In this document: positions 1 through 12,000 of the stretch, one piece after another
How the letters are laid out: each line of letters starts with the position of its first letter
Numbering within the stretch: position 1 is the stretch's first letter
Source: Bombyx mori
Taxonomy: Eukaryota; Arthropoda; Insecta; Lepidoptera; Bombycidae
NCBI RefSeq assembly: GCF_030269925.1
Contig: NC_085132.1
Location: forward strand, 2,998,501 to 3,062,500
DNA length: 64,000 nt
Direction of reading: 5' to 3'
The notes under the pieces: generated by a model
What the model saw: only the letters and a program-made list of their open reading frames with translations
Told to the model about the DNA's origin: nothing
Database searches by the model: none
Made by a program: the position numbers and the translations under genes

Positions 1-3000
1 ACGAGGCGGGCGAGCGGTGCGCGGCGCATGCGCACGAGGACGCCTGCCTCAACAGCACGCGCCGCGCGGCCGTGGCGTGCGCGTGGCGGGAGGACCTGCA
101 GCTGTGCGTGCAAGTACGTACTCTAGAGCCGAGCTTCTCTTTGCTTTAACTACCATACCAGCTCACGACGTCTGCCGGGTACGTGCGCGCTGTGAACGAC
201 CCAATTCCCCCAACCTTGAAGCGGAAACCCCGAATGGTTGCCTCGCCTAATCTGAAGTCGTCGTGGCCTAAAGGATAAGACGTCCGGTGCATTCGTATCC
301 GTAGGTACTTAAGAAATCTTCACGATTGACTTCAGGGTGAAAGGAATACCTAACATCGTGTAATAAAAATCGAACCCGCAAAATTATAATTTGCGTAATT
401 ACTGATGGTAGGACCTCTTGTAAGTCCGCACGGGTAGGTACCACCATCCTACTTATTTCTGCCGTGTAGCAGTAATGCGTTTCGGTTTGAAGGGTGGGGC
501 AGCCGTTGTAACTATATTGAGACCTTCGAACTCCATATCTCAAGGTGGGTTGGCAGCATATACATTGTGGATGTCTATCTCCACCAATCTAAGCAATATA
601 TTTGGTAGAGATGGTGGCTGACTGGGAAATGATGCGGCTGGAGTAGACTGCGCTTCTAAATGTATCTCTTCTATCTAGAAGATTGCACAAAGTGGGAATG
701 AGTTGCTGGCTCCGGGCATTTCAATATTGTAATAATTGTTACGTTATAATAATACTCTTTGTAAAAATGAATATTTAAAAATAATGTAATATTTATAAAA
801 ATAATCTAATATTAGAAAAAAAAAAGATATGCCCCTTGAGTTTCTTGCCAATTCTTCTCAGGATGGAGGCTAGTTTTTGTGAATTGACGGTAGTTCTTTT
901 TGACGTTCAACAAGCATGTACTTTCATTTATGTTGAATTTTTTTTTATTTTATTTCATTTGATTTGATCTGTTTTATCGCAGAAAATTTAGAAACTATAT
1001 ATTCTTCCAGCTAGAAGAGATAGGCTGGAAGGAGTCTTTCGACGATGCCGTGAGGGCCTGCGCCATCGAACCGACTTTTGGTAAGCTTGTATACTTTATT
1101 GTATCTTTATTTTGACGCCATTCTGTATTTCTATTGTCGACGCAAGACCGAGTGCCATCGTTTTCTTCTCTCTCTTTCTCCCTTTCCCCCCTCTTTAGCC
1201 TTCTCTCAGCGTACTAACATAAACTCATCCATTCATGTGTGACATTCCTATAGTCTTGAAAGGATTGTTGAAGTCCAAGGGTGATCATAAAAATTTTTTT
1301 TATTGCTTAGATGGGCAGACGAGCTCACAGCCCACCTGGTGTTAAGTGGTTACTGGAGCCCTTAGACATCTACAACGTAAATGCGCCACCCACCTTGAGA
1401 TATAAGTTCTAGTCTCAAGTATAGTTACAATGGCTGCCCCGCCCTTCAAACCGTAACGCATTACTGCTTCACGGCAGAAATAGGCAGGGTGGTGGTACCT
1501 ACCCGCGCGGACTCACGAGAGGTCCTACCAACAGTAATTACGCAAATTATAATTTACGGGTTTGATTTTTATTACACGATGTTATTTTTTCACCGTGGAA
1601 GACAATCGTTCGTCATTTGTTGAGTACGTATTTTATTAGAAAAATTGGTACCCGCCTGTGGGATTCGAACACCGGTGCATCGCTACACACGAATGCACCG
1701 GACGTCTTATCCTTTAGGCCACGACGACTTCAAACTAATAAGCTAGATAGATGATAGTGCCGGTAAATAAGTTGGTAGTGGTCGTGGTGTCGGCAGACGG
1801 CGCGCTGTGCGGGGCGGCGGCGGCGTGCGGCGCGTGCCTGGCGGCGGGCTGCCAGTGGTGCGGCGCCTGCCACGCGCACCGCACGTCCTGCAAGCGGTAC
1901 CCGCACCAGGTCCGTGAGTACGCTAATAGCCCAAGGGCCCGCGACAGCCAGACCTTCGTTATTTTATAAAAGCTGAAAGTTTCTCTGTGTATGTGGTTGT
2001 GGTTACTCGGGCAGGTAACAGGCAGTAAAGGTGTATAAAATAGTACCTTAAATTCGTTAAAGTATAAAGTTAATTTTTTTTATTATTTACTCCAGAATAT
2101 ATTTAGAAATCAAGATATCCATTGCCGGATACTTTTTCCAGTTGCTACCCCCTGCCAGACACCCCTAAACTTTAATAAATTTTAATTATACTTTCGTTAT
2201 ACTATAAAAGCAAAATTGTATATATCGACGCTTGAAAGGCAAACGTGACTAAGCGACAATAACTGCTTTGTACATAAATGATAGGCAATCCTACAGCTAC
2301 TAGCTAGATTATACTACAGCTAGATTCGTTAAAATAAATTTTGTTTTCAAGTACTTCAACTATAAATTAGTCTGCTGTAAAGTTCACGCATTGTCGCTTA
2401 GTCACGTTTGCCTTTCAAGCGTCGATATGTTACTTAGGGACTTATAAAAATACGTTACCCCAATAGCCGGACAGTTTTAATGGTTCTTACATCTTGCCAG
2501 ACACATTGAGAGCCCGCTGTAGGTGCGAGCGCCAGGTAGCAACTGTTCAAGCGGGTGTGAGTGAGATAGAGTGCTTAGTCTATTGCGATATTTTACTGCA
2601 CATCAGCTGTCATTTATAGGATTTATCCTGCGTTCTTCAGGAAAGGAACATTAAAACCATACAAAACATTTAAAAAAATATCCAGAGTACCAGGAAGCTT
2701 TCAAGAATTTCCGTAACAGCGAATCAATGGAAATTTTAGATCAACAACATAACCTCTATAATATAATTCAGAGATTTATATGCAATGCTTACAATGTCCG
2801 TAATGTAATTGATGTTGATGCTGCTCGACTTCAAATATTCATGCAACACCAAAATCTGACGCAACACAATGAGTTACTTGTCGGATTTTTTCATTGCGTC
2901 ACGATTCCGATCTGATGGTAGATTCTGTGAAACACTACTATTGCTTAGAGCTATTATTAGCAAGCTCTCACAGGTCGAGTCCGTGAGGTTGCCTATCAGG

Positions 3001-6000
3001 CTGGTCAGACCAGAATAGCCTGGTCGAGGCTACTGGTAAGGAAAAAAAGTCATCAATAATCTTTTCGTTCCAGCTAGTACAGACCCTCGACCAGTGCACG
3101 TGGAGCGACGAGGCGGCGCGCGAGCAGTGCGGGCGCCACCACTCGTGCGCCGCCTGCCACGCGCACAAGCACCACAAGCCGCGCGCCGCCAAAACTAACG
3201 TTAGTTTATTTTTATTTTTATTGCTTAAATGGGTGGACGAGCTCACAGCCCACCTGGTGTTAAGTGGTTACTGGAGCCCATAGACATCTATCACGTAAAT
3301 GCGCCACCCACCTTGAGATATAAGTTCTAAGGTCTCGAGTATAGTTACAACGGCTGCTCCATCCTTTAAACCGAAACGCATTATTGCTTCACAGCAGATA
3401 GGCAGGGTGGTAGTACCTACCCGCGCGGACTCACAAGAAGTCCTACCACCAGTATATAAGTGTATGTTGTGCAGTGTAAGTGCTCTAAGGAATTGCTCGA
3501 GATTATACCTTCATCTCGTTTTTACCATCGCACCGCCCGCCACCGGAGTAGAGTTCATCCATACTGCCTGGAGCCACTGCGGTCATCCACAGTGCGTTTC
3601 CAGAGGTCTTTTTTGCCACGTACCATCCGGCTATGGAATGAGCTCCTCTCCACGGTGTTTCCCGAGCGTTATTTATTTATTTATTTGGGAAACAAACAGT
3701 ACAATACAAACATATAATATTTAAAAAAAATATAACTAAAACAATAACCAAATATGTTTCCACAATCAAAATCACATATAAGTAGAGAGTGAACAAGAAG
3801 AGAAATTTAGAATTTTAAATTACAAAAAACAAAAGCAACACAATACGCACATATTATTTTATACATCAACTATACTACTTATCGGGTTAAATCACCTTAA
3901 AAATGTTTTAAAATAGCTTTTCTATATGCTACAAGTGACAAGCAAAAGATGTCAGCATTAGAGAACTTAGAATCATATAACCTACAAGATCTACGGACAA
4001 AAGAGTTAGAAGCATATTTCGTTCGAGCCGTGGACATGTGGAAGGTCTGTTTAGAACGCGCGGAAATACATTTAAATGAAATTTTGGAAAGAAGATAGCT
4101 AAAATCAATCTCATTATTTATTATTTTATATAAAAACATTTGATCCCTCAGTAGCCTACGATCGACTAGAGTGACAAATTCTGTCGGTTCTGAAAAGTTA
4201 AAGCGACGACAAGGGTATAAAAGATGCTTAAAAAACTTTTTTGGACTCTTTCTAGTCGCTGAATATAAATATTATATTGGGTATTCCATCTGACTTAGCC
4301 ATATTCCAATATAGACCGTACAAAACTGTTGTACAACAGAATCAAAGTAGATGGTCTTTTAAAGTCTTTACCAACTCTCAGTATGAAGCCTAACATTCGA
4401 AAAGCCTTATTTACTATTTCATTAACATGAACATCAAAAATCAGACTGGAATCCAAATAAATACCCAAATCACGAACAACTGTGGTGCGTACCAAAGTTT
4501 GATCATTAATAGAATAGTCATACAAGATATTCGATCTTCCACGTGAGAATGTTATAATAGTACACTTGTTAGTATTCACTGTGAGTAAGTTATTTTGACA
4601 GTAAACAAACAAGTTGTTCAAATCATCCTGTAATTCCAATCAGTCATTTAAGGACTTTATAACTTTATATACTTTTTTGTCCTCGGCGTACATAATGAAT
4701 TTGGATTTCTTGAAAACATTTGAAACGTCATTGACATATATATTAAATAACATAGGATCGAGATGAGAGCCCTGAGGAACTCCCGAGGGAACAGGTGCAA
4801 ATGAAGAACAAAAACCATTGAAAGTCACAGCCTGACTGCGATCTCTAACAAACGATCTCAAGCCATCGCAGCAAATCACCGTGGACCCCAAGTCCATGCA
4901 ATTTCTCAATCAAAATGTCAAAATTTATTCGATCGAACGCTTTGGAATAATCCGTGTACACCACATCAACCTGATGACCATCCTCCATGGAGTTCAATAC
5001 ATAATCCAAAAACTCACATAGGTTTGTCTCAGTAGATCTATGGCTTATAAAACCGTGTTATTGCTCTATAATATGAGGCCTAATCAATGGAAATAAAAAA
5101 TCATAAACTATACGTTCAAACATCTTAGGGATGGCACAAATTTTAGAAATTGGTCTGTAGTTAGCTATGTTATGTTTATCACCGCTCTTAAAGACTGGAT
5201 GTAACGGAATATTTGGACATGATTTTGATCCCCTTCAAAACGTCGGATTAACTCGGAAATTTGGTATACTTATTAAGGACCGATGACATTTCAAAATTAA
5301 AAAAAATATGTTGAAAAACTTGAAATTCAATAAAAAAATGGAAAATATAGGAATAAAAAGGAAAAATGGATAATAATAGTTTAAAAAAACTAACAAAATA
5401 CGCTTTTATAGAAAATCCAAATTAAACAATAGAAAATAAATTTTAATAAACTTGAATTAAAAATAGTGTAAGAAAACATGATTTTATTGTAAATAAAGAG
5501 TGTATTACGATTTATGTTAAAATTAAATGGGTGCGCAAATCTCTCGACTGACGTCAGGTGACACCTGCGCGTTCCGGAATTCCGATCACACCCGATGACA
5601 CCCGAATGCGACCCGACAGCCAGTGTTGCTCGTTACAAATAATATTGTGAAGTTGTTCCATCACGCCCGAAACAAATTTAATGTGGTTTTGAAGCATTAT
5701 GTTTTTTTTATTTATTGATAGTTGAGTGGACGAGCTCACAGCCCACCTGGTGTTAAGTGGTTACTGGAGCCCATAGCCATCTACAACGTAAATGCGCCAC
5801 CCACCTTGAGATAAAAGCTCTAAAGTCTCAAGTATAGTTACAACGGCTGCCCCACCCTCCAAACCGAAACGCATTACTACTTCACGGCAGAAACAGGCGG
5901 GGTGGTGGTACCCACCCGCGCGGACTCACAAAACTCATGTTAAGTTGTATCTGGCAACATTAAACTGTATTTAACTGTGACGATATTTTCGGAATTATAT

Positions 6001-9000
6001 TCGTCATACAATTTATAGATAAGATATTTGCTTTAAGTTACCTAATAAAAAAATGGTGTAATTGAATTTTGCATGTTTTAGGGTACAACGGAATTACCAC
6101 AGCGCGCTTGCTATTGGGACTACGATGCCATAGAGTGCAAACCGGCCAATACATCCGAGGACTTGCGGTTAGTGTTGCCAATTGGCAATTCACAAATATG
6201 TGAAACTAAAATACGGAAAATAAATAGGATTTTATTTATTTATTTATTGCTCGGGTAATAAACCCTTCAAACCCGAACGCATTGCTGTTTCGCGGCTGAA
6301 ATAAACGGAGTTGTGTTGGTACCTTCTCTTGCGGGCTCACATACGCCCGAACACCAGTAACTACGTAATTTTTTTGCGGGTTTGATTGTTATCATCATCG
6401 GCCCACTGCTGGACATAGACCTCTCCCAATCCATACCACTGAGCTCGGTGTTAGGCTTTCCACGTCTGACCGCCCAACGCTTGAAGGTTATCGCACCACC
6501 TTGTGGGTATCATTCGTAAACATTGATTGGTGTCTGCCTTCAGGATTTGGACACTGGTACGGTCGCTTCACCCCGACGACTTCAGACCATTGCTCATGAA
6601 AGCCTAACATTTTGTCTCAGTCAATTTTTTTTTTGTTCGATGAATAAATCAGTGGAGTTGCCATTAATAATGTGTTTTTTTTTGTTTTTTATTAGCGCTA
6701 TAAGTTCTGCCGGCGGCGCTGCGTGTCGGGCGCCGTGCTCCACGCTGCAGAACTGCGCCAATTGCACCGCCGAGGAGTGCATATGGTGCGCCTCGGCTGC
6801 CAGATGCGTCGACAAGGTATAGCCCCCGGACCACACCCTGTACTGTGGACGCATTTAGTTAAATTCTTTCAGTGTTAGTTAGCCCGTTTATCGAAGAAGG
6901 CTAAGGTTTATTGAGGAAGGCTAAGACCAAGCTAAGACCAATACAAGCGGAGCACTAATAAAGAATGTTTCAAAATCGGTGTTATTTTTCCTTTTTGAGA
7001 GCTTCCGTTGCGTGCGCTGCAGAAACGGTTAAAGTTTCGTTAAAATAATGTATGACCGAATTGTTCCCCTTTAAAAGATCTTAAAAAAAATCCGCGACAG
7101 CATATGTATATATGTTAAGGTTAGCTCACTATAACGGTTTGATGCTAACCAAATTTGTTCTAAAATAAAGCAATATTTGTGAACTATTCCACGCGAACGA
7201 AGTCGCGAGCAAAAGCTACTATTATATATTTCCCAGATTTTTTATTATTTTTTATTGCATAGATGGGTGGACGAGCTCACAGCTCACCTAATTCTAAGAG
7301 CCCATAGACATCTACAACGTAAATGCCGTTACCCATCTTGAGATATGAGTTCTAAGGTCTCAGTACAACGGCTGTCGAACCCTTCAAACCGAAAACACAT
7401 TACTGCTTCACGGCAGAAATAGGCAGGGTGGTAGTATCTACCCGCGCGGACCCTTAAGACGTTCTACCACCATTTGTTACCGCGCGGACTCTTAAGACCT
7501 CCTACGTACTTTAACATTTGTTAAATACGCATTTCATTAGAAAAATTGGTACCCGCGTGCGGGAGTCGAACACAGGTGCATCGCAACACATACATATTAG
7601 AAAACAAAAAACGTGTTAAACGTGTGCCGATACCGTGCAGAACGCGTACGGCGCGTCGTTCCCGCTGGGCGGGTGCCGCGCGTGGGCCACGAGCGGCGGC
7701 GTGTGCGCGGGCGCGGGCTGCGCGGCGCACGCGTCCTGCGCGGCGTGTCGCGGCGAGCCGGCGTGCGGCTGGTGCGACGACGGGCGCGGCGGCGGCCGCG
7801 GCGCCTGCGTGCCGGGGGGCGCCCGCGGCCCGCACGCGCCCGCGCTCTGCTCGCACCACAGGTACGCGCGCACCGACGCACACTATATTATATTAAATGC
7901 TTTAGATCAAGGATGATCAACACGCAGCCCGTCAAGCATTTCTAAAAATGAATTTATTTTATCGATTTTTTTTTGTTTTATATTTTTGAAGTGAAACTTC
8001 TTGAGAATAGTTGTGATTTTAAACTCGATAAAACGAAAAAATAAGTCCATAGAGACAAAAACACATAATGTATAGGATTCAGCCGGCGAGAGAATGAGAT
8101 AGAACACATTAGACGTTGTCGATCTCCTCTGTGCGACTCTTCGTAGCATCCCCACTATCGTCTACTAAACATTGTCCATATGTATGCTGCTGTGTAGTGG
8201 GACAGTCTGTATATCTATATCTTATTTATAAGTTTCACTTCTACCGTGTGTGACTTACATACGCACACTTTTTTTTAGTCTAATATTTATTATAAATTTC
8301 GTAAATTATTAATAACGGTTAATATATTTATGTGCGGCCCGCCAAAAAAAATATTTAAATTTAAATTGGCCCATTAAATAAAAAGGTTGCTCACCCCTGC
8401 TGTAGATAGGTAGACATCGACATCTTATATTAATTCTATGAAATCAGAAAATAGTTATAAAATCAGCAACAAAATTTGCATGGATACCTTAAGGTCTTTG
8501 ATTTCACGTACACTTGAATCTAATTTAATAAAAACAAACTAGATAACGTGACTCTAAACACTACGTGCAATTATTTATTTATACCTGAAATAAATACATA
8601 TGTTTACTGCCTAAAGAGATATACTTAAAGCTATTAATTTTTAACACAATTGTTCATATTTGAAAATAGCAGAACGTCATCTAGTGAAATCATAATGAAA
8701 ATGCACAAATGGCACTTTTGTAGTTTATTATTCGTATAAATTCACAATATGCTCAAGCAACATGTGGAATGTGGCTATATGTATATGCTACAGCTGTAGC
8801 CAGACTTCGTCACGTGGGCTGTGTTTTTTTAATATTTTTATTGCTTAGTTCGGCGGACGAGCTCACAGCCCACCTTGTGTTAAGTGGTTGTTACTATCTA
8901 CGACGTAAATGCGCCACCCACCTTGAGATATAAGTTCTAAGATCTCAGTATAGTTACAACGGCTGCCCCACTCTTCAAACCGAAAGGCATTACTGCTTCA

Positions 9001-12000
9001 CGGCAGAAATTAGCAGGGTGGTGGTACCTATCCGCGGGGACTCACAAGAGGTCCTACCACCAGTAATATTAATTGTCTAGTATTAATATCTAGTCTAGTA
9101 CTAATGTCTAGTACTAATATTAATTATTTAAATGTGTAATGGTAATATAACTAGTTTCCGTTGCGCAGGTGGCACTTCACGAGCTGCCCGGCGTGCCAGT
9201 GCAACGGGCACGCGGTGTGCGACGCGCGCGCGCGCTGCGTGCAGCCGTGCGGCGGGCGCGCCGTGGGCCCGCACTGCGACGCGTGCGCGCCCGGACACTG
9301 GGGCAACCCGCTCAACGGGGGACTCTGCCAACGTGAGTAGCACACACACAATCTTTAGCAGTAGGCAGCGGCTTGGCCCTGCCTCTGGCATGCTGAAGTC
9401 CATGGGCGACGGTAACCACTCACCATCAGGTGGGCCGTATGCTCATCTGCCTACAAGGGCAATAAAAAATAAAAGTCTAAAATTCGATTGAAAATCAAAG
9501 GACACTCTATCTATCTTGTGGCTCCAAGAAACTCAGCTTTTTGTGTTTATATATTAAGTAACGATTTGTTGGAATACATCAATTTAAATTTACAAAGAGA
9601 AATATATAAAAAAATTACAATGTAAACATCTATGCATTGCTCATAAATATCGGGGCTTACGCAACATTTCGCCGCATTTATCTTTGTAATTAAAAGAGCG
9701 TTTTATTTGGTATTATTAGCATCAACAGTTCGATGTTTTTAACTTCAATTAAATTTACTCCATACAAATGGCCGAAGAAGTTTTTTTTACGTTTTTTTTT
9801 TACCTAAGTTTTAAACTCTAAATGGTTCTCCTGTAAAATTGCAAAAATGTCGCTTCACCCTTCGATATGTTGACACGAATCAGGGTTAAAAGCACATTTT
9901 ATTTGGAACGAAGTTCCTTATGGGGCGATGCGGAGGGGTAACCTAACCGGGAAAAAACGTCCGTAACGTAAGATTTTTATTAGTAATGCACACATTGTAC
10001 GACTTAACTTTGTAATAACGTACAAAAAATAAAATATTTCTATTATATATTTTTTATAAATCATTGTGAATAAAATACAGTTGATAACTTTGTAATTGTG
10101 TTTAGTGTAAAAGTGAAATAAACAAAAGGCAATAAAATAGTGAAGTATTAAACAAAGATGAGTTCATCAGACTGTTCCTATTCAATTAGTTTAGTTTAGT
10201 AGTTTATTTAAAAATTAAAAAACAGTTAAATTATTTTTTTATAAGAATGGGGGGGCTCCGCTTCCCCTATCCCTGCCAGGGCTTCGGCCCTGGACCCCGG
10301 CTGGCTGCTCCATGAACTTTCGGCCTGGTAGGAGAAAAAATAGTATGTGCACCGTGGGAAAAATGTAGGACATCTCATCCCGCGTGTTTGCCAATTTTAC
10401 ACGCGGGAGGAAATCTACTTTTCTCCCTTGGTGCACAATGTACTATTCTTTATACCAAGGAACTTCGCTCCTATCCGGTGTCCCACGACACCACACACTA
10501 TTTTTTCTTTCTAACCAGCAGTAAGTTTTGTTTCCGATTCGGTCGACGGCGTCTCTAAACAGTGTTGATTTCCCGGTGCAGCGTGCGAGTGCAACGGGCA
10601 GGCGGCGGCGTGCGCGCCCGACAGCGGCCGCTGCTACTGCAGCACCAAGGGGCTGGCCGGCGACCGCTGCGACAAGTGCGACAACACCAACCACTACCAC
10701 GCCGACCTCTACAACAAGGGCGCCTGCTACTGTGAGCCCCCCCCCCTCTTTATAGTTAATCCCCTTCTTCCTAGTACACTCTTTGAGTGGTTGTGGCCAT
10801 GCATCAGTCGATTCTTGCGATACCAATGCTCTCGCGATGCGACCCCATGTGGCAGGATGTTTCACAAAGTGAGAGCAATCATTTATGTAGAATAAGGATC
10901 GCAGCGCATAAAATCAAACTTCCACTGTTCCAAAATCCCCATTCCCGATCCTGCGGACAGAATGGAAAGCAGTCGACGTCGCCCAAAACACGTCATCTCG
11001 GATCCTCCCGATCCACTAACGGTGCTTTTAGGTACCTCAAGCACCGGTCCATCGTTCTCGTCGAACCCGTCGCTTGCGACGAAGGGCTCGACGAGTAAAT
11101 TAACTCTCAGACACAGCCCACTGAGTTTCTCGCCGGATCTTCTCAGTGGGTCGCGTTTCCGATCCGGTGGTAGATTTTGCGAAGCACGGCTCTTGCTAGG
11201 GTTCGTGTTAGCAACGTCACCAGGTTTGAGCCCCGTGAGCTCACCTACTAAAGTTAGGGTTACGCTGACATAGCCGCTAGGGCTATCAGCTTAGGTAGGA
11301 AAAAAAATATCCAAAATCTTCTATTATAATAATAATAATTAATAATTAACACTTTTATTACGTCTTGCTCATCATTCTCTTCTCTCTTTCTTCCCGTTTT
11401 CTCTCACTCACACCTTAACGTTTCATTCTTACCAATCTTACATTTATGTTGGAGTGGGTCACAGATTTTATCCGAATCAAATGATAATTGAACTAAAACG
11501 TGCGTTCACCTTGTTCCAGACGACCTCACCGTCGACTACCAGTTCACGTTCAACTTGTCGAAGAAGGAGGACCGGCACCTGTCCGCCATCAACTTCCGCA
11601 ACGCGCCCGTGAAGCCGGACGTGGACGCGGACTTCAGCATCGCGTGCAGCGCCCACGCGCGCATGAACCTCACCGTGCGCAGCCGCCTCGACCCCGCCGA
11701 GAGGACGCTGTTCAGCGACGTCAACTGCACCAACTTCAAGTACAAGTTAGTCTGGACTCCTGCAACGTAGATGCCGCCACGCACCTTGAGATATGAGTTC
11801 TAAGGTCAAAACCGAAACGCATTACTGATTCGCGGCACGGGTTTCCTTTTTATGTTTATACAGACCTAGACGTGTAATAACAGTGGTTTATTAACTGTTT
11901 AGCGTTTGTTAAATTGCACCAATGTGGGAAAATGATACAAAGCTGCTGGACATGGCCTCTCGGGTTCTTCCTAAAAGTTCACTGAAAAAGTCTAAGTAAA

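Noticed and set aside
1645..1731. tRNA-like sequences with a GGGATTCGAACACCGG box (also near 7550, 28290, 50290 and 56310)
   Set aside because: They are heads of Bm1-like SINEs, continuous with the SINE body and often mutated; no independent tRNA gene was found.
7521..7945. Several overlapping Arg/Ala-rich ORFs on both strands
   Set aside because: Shadow frames of the GC-rich attractin PSI exon 7641-7861, which alone shows the CGWC-type pattern and matching splice phases.
10443..10865. 140-aa minus-strand ORF rich in Val/Ala
   Set aside because: Antisense of the laminin-EGF exon 10582-10731; no family pattern.
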